Shown in pieces: positions 26,908-35,981 of a stretch of 64,000 bases of DNA. The position numbers were made by a program, and so were the translations under genes. A model generated the notes under the pieces. It made no database searches and was not told the origin of the DNA. It saw nothing but the letters and a program-made list of their open reading frames with translations. This stretch comes from an uncultured Parabacteroides sp. (GTDB taxonomy: Bacteria > Bacteroidota > Bacteroidia > Bacteroidales > Tannerellaceae): contig NZ_CANTZW010000012.1 in assembly GCF_947855115.1 (NCBI RefSeq), forward strand, positions 51,802 to 115,801. The letters are read 5' to 3'. Every line of letters starts with the position of its first letter. Within the stretch, counting starts at the first letter, position 1.

Positions 26908-27672
26908 ATGAGGTATGCGGATTTATTGGGCGATCTGACAATCGATTGTAAGGACAACGGGGTTTGTTTCCAAGTGAAAGACCGGTTAGACAAGATCAAG
27001 TCTTTATTAAAAGGTAGTTTGTATGAGCTTATAGAGGAGGGAGATTTGTCCTTGGTCTATGCGAAAGCCGATGTAACCCCCGAAGAATATAAAACCTTGT
27101 TGTCAACCCATATCGATTGTGTTTATTCTCGTTGTTTCTCGGAGGAGATCGATGAGCGGTATTGGATCGGAACGTTTGATAATAGCGCGACGAATGCCGC
27201 TGTCATAGACCTGATGCTTCAAGGAGTGTTGGATGATTCCGTTTTGATAACCTTTACCGGAGATGAGGAAAAAGATACCAAAGGGGCAGTTGAAGTAATG
27301 CGTTATCTCTCCGGGTTATCTTGTGAGATTGATCATGTGGTAGTCTTGGATGTTACGAATGAGGGTTGGGAAGATGAGGCGATGTTTACGATAGAGAATG
27401 ATCGTGGGTTTGATATCCTTGCGGGCTTCCAAATAGTGAGCCTGCTCCAGGAAAGCGGCTATCCCTGTAATTTCTTGCATAAAGCGGAACCCGATGAGAC
27501 ATGGGAGTATGGCAAAGGCCTTCCGGGTTTATTGCCGCCTATCCCTTGCCTCAGTTTATGCCTGCCTGTCGATGGGGATATGCATGGAGAGGCCGGAGTC
27601 CGTTTACGTAAGAACTCGATACCGGCTTATCAAGCTATTTTGATGAGGTTAGCGAATGTGCTTTTTACATAG
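26908..27672 (+). CDS. M20/M42-like metallopeptidase-fold protein
   Basis: 254 residues. The order of motifs fits di-zinc aminopeptidases: STHIDCV (first His/Asp), GTFDNSATNAAV (bridging Asp), FTGDEEKDTKGA (catalytic and metal Glu), LDVTNEG (metal Asp) and HGEAGVRL near the end. It is shorter than usual M20 or M42 enzymes and lacks an inserted dimerisation domain. Likely a cytoplasmic peptidase or amidohydrolase; substrate unknown. It ends overlapping the convergent GNAT gene by 8 bp. Confidence 0.65.
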   Translation: MRYADLLGDLTIDCKDNGVCFQVKDRLDKIKSLLKGSLYELIEEGDLSLVYAKADVTPEEYKTLLSTHIDCVYSRCFSEEIDERYWIGTFDNSATNAAVIDLMLQGVLDDSVLITFTGDEEKDTKGAVEVMRYLSGLSCEIDHVVVLDVTNEGWEDEAMFTIENDRGFDILAGFQIVSLLQESGYPCNFLHKAEPDETWEYGKGLPGLLPPIPCLSLCLPVDGDMHGEAGVRLRKNSIPAYQAILMRLANVLFT

Positions 27673-28105
27673 GCTTTGTTCGTTTCATCGGTGTATACTT
27701 CATCCCATGTGTCACCAGTTCCTCACAGATAGGCTTGAATCCGAGTTTTCTGTAGATGGGGATCGCGTAAGAAGAGGAATTAACCATCATTTCTGATACG
27801 GGGTTATTCAAGATCGCGGTCTTGAACAATTGTTTACCGATCCCTTTTCCATGATAGGACGGTTTGATAAAGAATAAGGAGATGTGTCTCCCTTCGTTTT
27901 TTGTTGCGATTACGCCAATTAAAGACTCTCCATCGAAGGCTCCGTAGAAGGTTAATCCCTTTACTATATCCTTGTTATAGATGAAACTTTTAAATGTCTC
28001 TAGTCCTTCCGCATCGAAGTCTTTCTTGCCACATTCGGTAAAAACATCCAAGGATAAGGCTAATGCCGCATCGTATTCATTTGTTTGTAATTCTCTAATC
28101 AGCAT
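27665..28105 (-). CDS. GNAT acetyltransferase 1
   Basis: 146 residues, GNAT fold. The acetyl-CoA loop appears as SYHGKGIGKQLF (Q/R-x-x-G-x-G/A type) preceded by the beta4 strand HISLFFIKP; C-terminal SSSYAIPIYRKLGFKP is the standard beta5-alpha4 segment. Substrate unknown. Third of three consecutive GNAT genes on this strand whose ends overlap by 4-7 bp. Confidence 0.8.
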   Translation of the reverse strand: MLIRELQTNEYDAALALSLDVFTECGKKDFDAEGLETFKSFIYNKDIVKGLTFYGAFDGESLIGVIATKNEGRHISLFFIKPSYHGKGIGKQLFKTAILNNPVSEMMVNSSSYAIPIYRKLGFKPICEELVTHGMKYTPMKRTKPM

Positions 28106-28659
28106 AGGTACTTTTGTTCTTCTTTATTTCCTCTTAATTTTGTATCTGCCACCAACTCGAAATGATGAGCATCGATGAATTGCCCGTTTTTGTAACAAGC
28201 TTTTCTGAGGATACCGGTCTTACGGAATCCTGCTTTTTCTAATACCCGCATAGAGGCTGGATTATATTCATAGACCGTAGCGAATATGCGAATAACCTCC
28301 GTATGCGCAAAATAATATTGGATAGCTTCGGTTAACGCATCCGAGACAATTCCTTGATTCCAGTATTTCTCGCTAATCCAGTAGCCTACCTCCGCATTGA
28401 AACGCTCTACGTCCGTACCTCTCACAAAGCCGATGTTACCAATTGCCTCGCCACCAACCGTAATACAAAAATCCGACATCTCTGTTTTCTCCTTCGCTTG
28501 TTTGATGAAGAAGCGGGCATTCCCTTTAGTATAAGGATAAGGCAATCCGTCCCGGCAGTTATCCCAGATTTTCTTATTGTTCAAATGGAAGGCTAGGGAT
28601 TCTGTGTCTTGATCTTCCCAGCTTTTGAGCGTATATAAATCTTTTATCGCTATAATCAT
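28099..28659 (-). CDS. GNAT acetyltransferase 2 (RimJ/RimL-like)
   Basis: 186 residues, RimJ/RimL subgroup: EVGYWISEKYWNQGIVSDALTEA split over the acetyl-CoA-binding loop (YWNQGIVSDA), and NPASMRVLEKAGFRKTG. RimJ/L relatives acetylate N-termini of ribosomal proteins or small molecules. Overlaps both neighbours by a few bases, so translation is coupled. Confidence 0.85.
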   Translation of the reverse strand: MIIAIKDLYTLKSWEDQDTESLAFHLNNKKIWDNCRDGLPYPYTKGNARFFIKQAKEKTEMSDFCITVGGEAIGNIGFVRGTDVERFNAEVGYWISEKYWNQGIVSDALTEAIQYYFAHTEVIRIFATVYEYNPASMRVLEKAGFRKTGILRKACYKNGQFIDAHHFELVADTKLRGNKEEQKYLC

Positions 28660-29222
28660 AAGATGTTGTTTTTACTGGATAAGGAAGGATTCTCAAGATA
28701 ATAGCACAGGTGGTCATATATTTGCCCATTATACATTAACTCTGCTTGGTGAAGCAACCCTTCGTATAGAAATCCATTTTTCTGTAATACACGTTGTGAA
28801 CGTTGATTGTGAGGATAGCAGTTGGCCGTGATCAAACGCAGCCCCATTTGAGTGAAGCCATAATTCAATACGGTTTTCACGGCCTCGGTCATGAAGCCTT
28901 GTCCCCACTGTTTTTCTTCCAGCCAATACCCCAGCATGCGGGCGTATGGATTCTCTCGTTTCGGGTCGGGGATGATGCCAATGGAGCCGATGACCTGTCT
29001 CGTCTCTTTTAATACGATAGCCCAGATACCTTCTTTCCCGATAAATATGGTATTCAGTATATCAAGGGTCTCTTCGATCGTGTCATGAGGTTTCCATCCG
29101 GCGTTATTGCCTAGGTTAGGATTCTTGCAACTCTCGAATACGTCGGAGGCATCGCTCTCTGTGAAAGGGCGTAGCAAGAGACGATCTGTTTCTATGATGG
29201 AGACTTTATCCGGTTGTTTCAT
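28656..29222 (-). CDS. GNAT acetyltransferase 3 (RimJ/RimL-like)
   Basis: 188 residues from the ATG at 29222 (MKQPDKVSIIETDRLLLRPF is a typical RimJ/L start); the frame extends to 29267. Acetyl-CoA loop WGQGFMTEAV and NQRSQRVLQKNGFLYEG near the end. First of the GNAT trio. A paralogue of gene 2 by overall layout, suggesting local duplication followed by divergence. Confidence 0.83.
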   Translation of the reverse strand: MKQPDKVSIIETDRLLLRPFTESDASDVFESCKNPNLGNNAGWKPHDTIEETLDILNTIFIGKEGIWAIVLKETRQVIGSIGIIPDPKRENPYARMLGYWLEEKQWGQGFMTEAVKTVLNYGFTQMGLRLITANCYPHNQRSQRVLQKNGFLYEGLLHQAELMYNGQIYDHLCYYLENPSLSSKNNIL

Positions 29223-29259
29223 GACATTTTTATTTATGTGAATTAGTTGAGTGGGATCT

Positions 29260-30087
29260 TTAGTCAAGATAGATCATCTTTTTTGTCATCCCACCGTCAA
29301 TCGTGATGTTTTCTCCATTAATGAAATCGTTCTCTTCTTGGCAGAGGAACAGGCACATGCGGGCGATATCCTCCGGTTTGCCCACTCGTCCGGATGGATG
29401 TTGGGCATGATCCTCTGGACGAAGTTGGTCGTAGCCGTTATTCTGTATCCAGCCGGGGGAGATGGAGTTTACCGTGATATGCCATTCCGAGAGCGATAAG
29501 GCCAGCGCGTGTGTCAAGGAATAAATACCTCCTTTCGAGGCGGCATATCCCTCACTTCCGGGTTCGCTCATCAAGTAACGGGTGGAACAGATATTGATGA
29601 TCCTCCCGTATGGGTTCGGCGTATCAAGAGATTGCCGATGGAGCGCTAATTGCCGGGAGGTGATAAACACCGGGCGTAAGTTTATGGATACTATCTTGTC
29701 GAAATCCTCTACGCTTGTTTCCGTGATGGGAGAGAACCGGCTGATACCCGCGTTATTGATAATGATGTCAATATCTCCCCACTCCTTGATGATCTTTTGC
29801 AGGCAATCCTCCAACGCCGTTTTATCGCTTACGTCGATGAGGTGGAATTGCGTTCCGGTCTGTAAAGCCGTCTCTTTTCCTAAAGCCTCGTTCGTGTCGC
29901 AGAAGGCGACGCGATGTCCGGCTCCCCTGAAGGTCTTTACGATAGCCTTGCCTATTCCCCCGGCTCCCCCGGTGATGAAAACTCTCCTTGTTTTATGAAG
30001 TGTTTTCATGCTGTGTGCTGTTCTTTGACCGGAAAGTTTCCGGGCTTGGTATTCTGCGAACTTATTTTCTAGATAATTGTCTGCCAT
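29260..30087 (-). CDS. Short-chain dehydrogenase/reductase
   Basis: 275 residues from the ATG at 30087. Classical SDR: cofactor loop TGGAGGIG, NNAG (IIINNAGISR), active-site Ser and YAASK, and the C-terminal GPE-like SPGWIQNNG. An N-terminal ~35-residue extension precedes the Rossmann fold. The FCDTNEA after beta2 (Asp) suggests NAD(H) preference. Substrate unknown. Confidence 0.85.
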   Translation of the reverse strand: MADNYLENKFAEYQARKLSGQRTAHSMKTLHKTRRVFITGGAGGIGKAIVKTFRGAGHRVAFCDTNEALGKETALQTGTQFHLIDVSDKTALEDCLQKIIKEWGDIDIIINNAGISRFSPITETSVEDFDKIVSINLRPVFITSRQLALHRQSLDTPNPYGRIINICSTRYLMSEPGSEGYAASKGGIYSLTHALALSLSEWHITVNSISPGWIQNNGYDQLRPEDHAQHPSGRVGKPEDIARMCLFLCQEENDFINGENITIDGGMTKKMIYLD

Positions 30088-30364
30088 AATGCTATCGTTA
30101 TTAAATCGAGACAAATATAGTGCTTTTAAATCGAACAGGTGTCTTTTCATCGGTATCCTATCCGGGTTAAGGGTATATAAGTGCTGAAAGTTGTTAGAGA
30201 TATTAAAATAAAGCCAAGATACGCTACCATATGGCGAGTGAATTTGTTGTATAATAAAGAGATCTATCTTGTTCTCTTTTGGGAAGGAGAGCGCATGGAG
30301 GTATCTCTTTGGAGCGGAACTTGCCCCGGTAGGATAGGCTATTTATCTATTAATAAAGAAGTTT
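30088..30364. other. Intergenic region upstream of lipocalin and SDR
   Basis: About 280 bp between divergent genes. It must hold both promoters. A short plus-strand open frame here (from 30181) overlaps the lipocalin start in another frame and has no features of a real gene. Confidence 0.4.
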
Positions 30365-30826
30365 ATGAATATGACAGATCATCAAACTGTATCTACGCTA
30401 GACGTTGAGAGATACATGGGGCGATGGTATGAAATCGCCCGTTACGAGAATCGTTTTGAGAAGGGAATGACGGATGTGACGGCAACCTATACGTTGCTTC
30501 CTGACGGAAGGATACGTGTGGAAAACGAAGGATATAGAGAGGGTGAGCGCAAGAAAGCCATAGGTCGAGCGAAACAGCCTGATCCGAGCAATAATCCGGG
30601 TAAACTGAAAGTCGCTTTCTTTTTATGGTTTTACACGGATTATTATATCCTCGAGCTTGATGAAAATTATCAATATGCGGTGGTAGGGAGTAGTACGGAT
30701 AAATATCTTTGGATTTTAAGCCGTGAGAAGGAACAGCCGAAATCTCTTTGGGAAGATTTACTGCGTAAGATAGCAAGACGCGGGTATGATACCTCTAAAT
30801 TGATTTTCACACGATTTACGTTTTAA
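30365..30826 (+). CDS. blc: Bacterial lipocalin (Blc-like)
   Basis: 153 residues. The lipocalin signature MGRWYEIARYENRFEKG opens the barrel, followed by VTATYTLLPDGRI and the late motif YLWILSREKE. Blc binds lysophospholipids or fatty acids. Unlike E. coli Blc there is no signal peptide or lipobox, so this copy would be cytoplasmic unless the start is misassigned (ATG at 30365 or 30371). Ends before a hairpin. Confidence 0.88.
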   Translation: MNMTDHQTVSTLDVERYMGRWYEIARYENRFEKGMTDVTATYTLLPDGRIRVENEGYREGERKKAIGRAKQPDPSNNPGKLKVAFFLWFYTDYYILELDENYQYAVVGSSTDKYLWILSREKEQPKSLWEDLLRKIARRGYDTSKLIFTRFTF

Positions 30827-30855
30827 GTCGAGTCCTTGGTATATTTTTATAGCAA

Positions 30856-30891
30856 GACACTGTAGGATCTTACAGAGGAAACTACAGTGTC
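30856..30891. terminator. Hairpin between convergent genes
   Basis: GACACTGTAG (30856-30865) pairs with CTACAGTGTC (30882-30891) across a 16-base loop. It lies between the lipocalin gene and the convergent flavin reductase gene and could terminate both. Confidence 0.6.
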
Positions 30892-30932
30892 TATAAGAAG
30901 TAACTCTAGAAACGGTAAAAAGATAGACTTGT

Positions 30933-31499
30933 TTATTTCAGTTGTTTACCGTCGGAGAAGGCATTTCCAACCTTCTCGCCTACTTTCAGATAGTCGTTGT
31001 TGAACGGATCGAAGATGATAGGAGCCACTTTGGCTGCGCTTACTTTCCCATTTTCATCAAGGACACGTTCATCGACACTGACATTCACGATCTCACCCCG
31101 GAGTATGCAAGTCTCCGGATTATAATCCTTCAATTTACATTCGATAGCCACGGCGAGCTCGTCGATCAAGGGAGCGTCTACGAAGTCTGATTTTGTTGCG
31201 TGGAATCCAGCTTTGGCAAACTTGTCGGTCACTTTATTACCCGACACGATACCTACGTAATCACAAGCTACGACATGATCGGCGTCTGCCATGCTCACCG
31301 TGAAAGCTCCACGTTTCAAGATATTCTTAACGGTTTTATGCTCGGCGCTAAGACATATGCTGATCTCGTTCATCTCGCTGATACCACCCCAAGCGGCGTT
31401 CATTGCGTCGGGAGTACCATCTTCGCCATATGTGGCGATAATAAATACAGGTTGCGGATAACTCAAAGGTTTCGCTCCAAAATTCTTTCTCATAATCAT
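30933..31499 (-). CDS. Flavin reductase-like FMN-binding split-barrel protein
   Basis: 188 residues from 31499 (M-I-M-R; 31493 is equally possible). Split beta-barrel with the FMN-contact regions NAAWGGISEMNEISICLS and FTVSMADADHVVACDYVG broken across strands. Members reduce FMN or bind it as flavoredoxin-like proteins. It starts 1 bp after the stop of the flavodoxin gene upstream, so the two probably function together in electron transfer. Confidence 0.83.
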   Translation of the reverse strand: MIMRKNFGAKPLSYPQPVFIIATYGEDGTPDAMNAAWGGISEMNEISICLSAEHKTVKNILKRGAFTVSMADADHVVACDYVGIVSGNKVTDKFAKAGFHATKSDFVDAPLIDELAVAIECKLKDYNPETCILRGEIVNVSVDERVLDENGKVSAAKVAPIIFDPFNNDYLKVGEKVGNAFSDGKQLK

Positions 31500-32042
31500 T
31501 TATTTTTTAGTCCATTTCTTGATATCTTCTTCTGTCGCTCCGTTCAGTAACTTTCCTTTTTGCCATTTTACGTCCGGATAAGCTTTACGCAATTCATTCT
31601 CAGCGTTCGATATACTGCTGCTACCCGAAGTGGCGAAAGGGATCACGGTTTTACCCGATAGGTTATACTTCTCTATAAAGGTGTTAATGAGCCTTGGGGC
31701 TTGGTCCCACCAGATAGGAAATCCTAGGTAAACGGTGTCATAATCCGCTAGATTCTTCAAATCATCGATAATGGCAGGTCGTGATTTGGGATCGTTCATT
31801 TCCACGCTGCATCGGGAGGATTTATCTCTCCAGTTCAGGTCGGCGGAGGTATAGCTTTTCTCGGGCTGTATCTTGTGAAGATCGCCGCCGACAATAGATG
31901 CGACTTGTTTAGCCGCTTTTTCAGTATTTCCCGTCGCCGAGAAGTAAGTCACTAAAACTTTTGTCCCTTCGGTTGCTTTTCGAGCGTAGGTGGCAATACA
32001 CACCATTGAAACCATGACCATGAATAATACGATTCGTCTCAT
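31500..32042 (-). CDS. Exported flavodoxin
   Basis: 180 residues. N-terminal signal peptide (about 1-21, ending TYARK region), then a flavodoxin fold: VTYFSATGNTEKAA is the FMN phosphate loop, with YDTVYLGFPIWWDQAP and IPFATSGSSS contacting the ring. Exported flavodoxins occur in Bacteroidales and are thought to carry electrons in the periplasm or at the membrane. First gene of a two-gene operon with the FMN split-barrel protein. Confidence 0.85.
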   Translation of the reverse strand: MRRIVLFMVMVSMVCIATYARKATEGTKVLVTYFSATGNTEKAAKQVASIVGGDLHKIQPEKSYTSADLNWRDKSSRCSVEMNDPKSRPAIIDDLKNLADYDTVYLGFPIWWDQAPRLINTFIEKYNLSGKTVIPFATSGSSSISNAENELRKAYPDVKWQKGKLLNGATEEDIKKWTKK

Positions 32043-32178
32043 ACTTCTTGAATTTTTGTTGTTTTTATTTGCGTTATTGAGTATGCTATGTGTTTATGGC
32101 GGTAAAGATAGAAGAGAAAAATGAGATATTTTGTACCCAAATTACAGATATATCAGATATTTTTGGCGATACGATCCT

Positions 32179-32186
32179 TATCTTTG
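32179..32186 (+). promoter_or_regulatory. -7 promoter element of the dehydrogenase gene
   Basis: TATCTTTG matches TAnnTTTG, 30 bp before the ATG at 32217. An upstream TTTG exists at 32162-32165 but the spacing is too short to be a good -33 element. Confidence 0.5.
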
Positions 32187-32216
32187 TAAGGTGATTAACT
32201 AAAGAACGAAAATATC

Positions 32217-33290
32217 ATGCTTGCGTATACTTATATTGAACAAGGGAAATTTGAATTGCGGGAGAAACCGTTACCGGAAATAAAGGATTCACGAGACGCT
32301 ATCGTACGTGTGACTTTGGGCAGCATCTGTACTAGCGATCTTCATATCAAGCACGGTAGTGTACCGCGTGCGGTACCCGGAATAACAGTCGGGCACGAGA
32401 TGGTAGGCGTGGTGGAAAAGGTCGGTACCGATGTTACTTCGGTCAAGCCGGGCGACAGGGTGACCGTGAATGTGGAGACCTTTTGTGGAGAGTGCTTTTT
32501 CTGCGAGCGCGGATATGTCAATAACTGTACAGACCCTAATGGCGGTTGGGCGCTAGGCTGTCGTATCGATGGCGGTCAGGCAGAGTATGTCCGGGTTCCT
32601 TATGCGGATCGAGGCTTGAATCATATCCCGGACACTGTCAGCGATGAGCAGGCTTTGTTTGTCGGTGATGTGCTGGCGACAGGTTTTTGGGCTGCCCGTA
32701 TCTCGGAGATCTCCGAGGAGGACACGGTTCTCATTATTGGTGCCGGCCCTACGGGTATCTGTACTTTATTGTGCGTGATGTTGAAGAGGCCGCGACGTAT
32801 CATTGTTTGCGAAAAGTCTCCGGAAAGAGCCCGGTTTGTTCGGCAGCATTATCCGGAGGTCTTGGTGACAGATCCCGAAAACTGTAAGGAATTTGTCCTT
32901 CGCGACAGCGATCATGGCGGAGCGGATGTCGTATTGGAGGTAGCGGGGAGCGAGGACACATTTCGTTTGGCATGGGACTGTGCCCGTCCGAATGCCATTG
33001 TCACCATCGTAGCCCTCTATGATAAACCTCAGCTTCTTCCCTTGCCGGATATGTACGGTAAAAACTTAACTTTCAAAACAGGAGGTGTGGATGGCTGTGA
33101 TTGTGCCGAGATTCTCAGCCTTATAGAAGAAGGCAAGATCGATACGACTCCTCTTATTACCCATAAGTTTCCGTTGAGCGAGATAGAGGAGGCTTACCGT
33201 ATTTTCGAAAATAGGTTGGATGGGGTTATAAAGGTGGCGATTGAGGGTAACCTTATCAAACCTGTCTTTCTTTCGCCGCATACACCTTGA
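32217..33290 (+). CDS. Zinc-dependent alcohol dehydrogenase (MDR family)
   Basis: 357 residues. Catalytic zinc ligands Cys38 and His60-Glu61; structural zinc cysteines at 90, 93, 96 and 104. Rossmann domain starts IIGAGPTGICTLL. CEKSPER after beta2 (Glu) suggests NAD(H). Similar to secondary alcohol or polyol dehydrogenases; substrate not deducible. A -7 element TATCTTTG sits at 32179-32186. Its 3' end overlaps the convergent nucleotidyltransferase remnant by 35 bp. Confidence 0.88.
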   Translation: MLAYTYIEQGKFELREKPLPEIKDSRDAIVRVTLGSICTSDLHIKHGSVPRAVPGITVGHEMVGVVEKVGTDVTSVKPGDRVTVNVETFCGECFFCERGYVNNCTDPNGGWALGCRIDGGQAEYVRVPYADRGLNHIPDTVSDEQALFVGDVLATGFWAARISEISEEDTVLIIGAGPTGICTLLCVMLKRPRRIIVCEKSPERARFVRQHYPEVLVTDPENCKEFVLRDSDHGGADVVLEVAGSEDTFRLAWDCARPNAIVTIVALYDKPQLLPLPDMYGKNLTFKTGGVDGCDCAEILSLIEEGKIDTTPLITHKFPLSEIEEAYRIFENRLDGVIKVAIEGNLIKPVFLSPHTP

Positions 33291-33938
33291 TTCTTTCCTC
33301 GCAGCATTGTCGTGCGATATCCCGAAGCAGTTCTACTTTGGGAATAAGTGCCTCAATATCTTCTTTGGTGATATGGAAGTGTAAACTATAACGAGCTTGA
33401 ATGTATGCGTCCTGTATCAAATCGAAAGGTCGTTTTTCCTCTTCTGTATTTCGTGGAAAGGCTTTGGATAACTCTAGTGAATGCGTTATCTCCCGGTAGT
33501 TCCGTTTACGACAGCGAGCCAGTTTATAACGGCCGCTGTTGTAAAGCATGATACCCTCTTGCTTGATATCGGTATAGAAGTACCGGTTTTTATCGATAGC
33601 TTTATTCAAATTGTCGATGCTTTCGTCTATAAACTGTACGGTAGTGGATTCGTATCTGTTTTTTCCTTTGTAGTAATTATCAGTGGCTTTACTTAGGATA
33701 GGGCTGATCGTGTGTCTTTGGAAACGGGTATTGGTAACTACCAAGATATCATAATCGCTCATAAAACAGGTGCGAATACCATATTCAATACGTTGGTCGT
33801 AGTCAACGTAGATATTCCTTGCATAACTTCCGTATAGAATAATCATCTCGCAATCGGGAAGTACTCCAGTACGCACTTTACAATTCTTCTGAAGCCATCC
33901 CGTTTCTGTTCGGGAAGGTAGTTGATGGATGTTTTTAT
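33256..33938 (-). pseudogene. Nucleotidyltransferase-HEPN protein, 5' frameshift
   Basis: The main frame (to 33876) encodes GSYARNIYVDYDQ and MSDYDILVV, the MNT-type nucleotidyltransferase core (G-S...D-x-D), fused to a C-terminal helical HEPN-like domain; such proteins act as toxin-antitoxin or antibiotic-type NTases. The natural N-terminus is in another frame: from 33938 it reads KTSINYLPEQKRDGF then RRIVKCVLEYF and runs into a stop; a single missing C in the CCC run at 33856-33858 would restore EYF-PDCEM. The expected ATG also reads ATA. So the gene is broken, unless a GTG at 33876 starts a truncated protein. Confidence 0.7.
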
Positions 33939-33997
33939 TCTTCGTTTATCTATGCTAATTGTTCGTAATCACTTTTTACTTGTCATATGATACATGC

Positions 33998-35120
33998 TCA
34001 TTGGCTATTGCTTATCCATTTTGTTGAATTAAAAATAGCCAGTCCCTTTACCGTCAGCAGATACTTTTGTTGAGGATGTTTGGGGCTATTCGGGTAGAGA
34101 GGGGTAACAAGGCCACTTTGAATAGCTGGTGTCAAATAGTTGGCAATAAAAGTGGGACGATGTCTTAACTCTATTTTCTCCATTATCACTTTCAATGAAC
34201 ATCGTTCTGTCCCGATAGCCTTTACGATAGCTAAAAGCGGTGTGCCGAGCTGTTCGGCTAGCTTGTTCGGTACTTGTTCGGTCGACTTGTTCGGTTGACT
34301 GTTGTGGGGCATTGATGATCATTGTTCTATTTTTCAATTCATTGTTTTCTCCCATCATTAAGTTTCTGAAGAATGCAACCTGAAAGCTCATATCCGGTTC
34401 AACGTCTTTTCGCACATTTCTATAATTCGCACGAACCAGCGCATTACGGAAGTACCAAGAGTTGTCGGCAAACAGATCATTGTTCACGTCAAAACCGATG
34501 CTACGCAAATACTTTATCGCAAATACCGCCGTAGTACGGGCGTTACCCTCACCGAATGGATGAATCTGCCAGATGCCTGATATGAACTTAGCAATATGCG
34601 TCACTACATCATTCATAGACAAGCCCTTGTATGAAAAGTTTTTTTCCTGTTCCAAGTCATATTCCAATGCCTTGTGTAAATCTTCGGAATTGACATAAAG
34701 TACTGTATCACCGTGAAGTATCCATTCATTCTTCGTTATATCATAGTTACGTATCTTCCCGGCAAACTTAAAGATCCCTTCAAATAATCTACGGTGAATG
34801 GGGGTAAATCCTGTCACAGAAAAAGCAAATGACCGTTCATTTAAAATTTTTGTGATGTTGGCTGACACCTTATCAGCTTCTTCTGTTTTTTCATCATTCA
34901 AAGTACGTACAGTCTTTGATTGGTAATATCCATTGATGAGTTTCTTTACTTCATCAATACTGATATCCCCCTCGATATGCTTTATAGCTGTATCTCTTAG
35001 ATAATCGGATGTTCGCAAGCCATCTACAGCTTGTAAGCCGATGGCTGTTCTCCAAGCTGAAGCCTTCTCTTTTTTGTTGGGCTCACTATCACGGATGTAT
35101 GATTCGAAATCTATGTTCAT
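33998..35120 (-). pseudogene. Fic-domain protein with 3' frameshift
   Basis: From the ATG at 35120 the first frame gives a Fic protein with Fic_N-like N-terminus and the active loop HPFGEGNART (His187 to Arg195; Ala replaces the usual Gly). Fic enzymes transfer AMP or other NMPs to proteins. Near 34265-34300 the frame leaves the family sequence: the winged-helix C-terminus (QLGTPLLAIVKAIGTERCSL and QQKYLLTVKGLAIF) is in the other frame (33998-34312). The break lies in three direct repeats of CCGAACAAG, so slippage may have caused it, perhaps reversibly. In the current phase the catalytic domain is intact but has a 60-residue foreign tail ending at 34086. Confidence 0.75.
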
Positions 35121-35357
35121 ATGTATCCAATCATGATTATAAACAGGCAATAAAGATATAAAATATCCTGCTATGTGATCGTGAAAAGATGAAGAAGTTG
35201 TATTGCTCCGATCTTTTCAATACCCTAGATTTTCTAGAACATAGACTTTGTGAAAATATCTGCAATATCTACCACTTATTATTGATTTTCATGCATTTTT
35301 CTTTACGAATGAAGAGAATAAGTGTTATATTTAAAGAATACTGAAAATCTAAAAGAT
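35121..35357. other. Intergenic region, divergent promoters
   Basis: About 240 bp between the Fic gene and the DUF6078-like gene. It contains no gene. An open frame upstream of 35358 lacks homology, so the ATG at 35358 is preferred for the right-hand gene. Confidence 0.4.
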
Positions 35358-35798
35358 ATGATAGAAAAACTCGATTACGCTATGGTGCCGACAGGCTTCG
35401 TACATTGTTTTAATGGAAATTGTAAGAACGCCAACCGCTGCTTGCGGCATCAAATCATCCGTTTTATCCCAGATACACTTTGGGCGGTGAGCATCGTGAA
35501 CCCCGCATGTACCAACCCTGCCGGAAAGTGTGCAGCCTTTATGGCTGATACTCCCGTGCAATATGCCGTCGGCATGGACCACCTATTAGACCAGATACCT
35601 TATCTGGAGGCGAAACGCATCAAGCAACGTCTGTTGATGACATACGGTAAGAATAAGTTTTACCAGTTTAAGCGCAAGGAAAGAACTTTCTCGCCCGAAG
35701 ACCAACAGTATATCCGTCAGGTCTTTCGGGCGTACGGAGTAGAGGATGAACCAGTCTTTGATGCTTGGCAGAGTGGCTACCGATGGACGAAAGGATAG
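35358..35798 (+). CDS. DUF6078-like cysteine-containing protein
   Basis: 146 residues from the ATG at 35358. Contains several cysteines in the N-terminal half (CFNGNCKNANRCLRH, NPACTNPAGKCAAF), suggesting a metal site, then a helical C-terminus (EAKRIKQRLLMTYG). I believe this is the DUF6078 family found in Bacteroidales next to VirE/DUF3874-type genes, from memory. Function unknown. Confidence 0.65.
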   Translation: MIEKLDYAMVPTGFVHCFNGNCKNANRCLRHQIIRFIPDTLWAVSIVNPACTNPAGKCAAFMADTPVQYAVGMDHLLDQIPYLEAKRIKQRLLMTYGKNKFYQFKRKERTFSPEDQQYIRQVFRAYGVEDEPVFDAWQSGYRWTKG

Positions 35799-35811
35799 GA
35801 TCTAATAGGAG

Positions 35812-35925
35812 TTTCCCCTAGGAGAACAAATAGTTTCTCTTAGGGAAAACAAAAGTTTCTCCTAGAGGAAACGAAAGTTTCTTTAGGAAGAAACAAGAGT
35901 TTTGTTAAGGGAAAACTTTTGTTTT
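35812..35925. repeat. Degenerate GTTTCTCCTAGGGAAAC-type tandem repeat
   Basis: Four to five imperfect copies, about 25-30 bp each, of an AGTTTC...TAGG(G)AAAC unit, itself an imperfect palindrome. Lies between the DUF6078-like gene and the VirE-type pseudogene. May fold into successive hairpins. Confidence 0.6.
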
Positions 35926-35981
35926 TCTATGGTAAAAACTATAAATATAAGACATTCAACTTCTTAAATGATAGATTAGAC

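Noticed and set aside
30181..30408. Open frame before the lipocalin gene
   Set aside because: It overlaps the lipocalin start in another frame and has no homology or good ribosome-binding site.
35812..35925. CRISPR-like array
   Set aside because: Units are degenerate, lack constant-length unique spacers, and no cas gene is present in the window.
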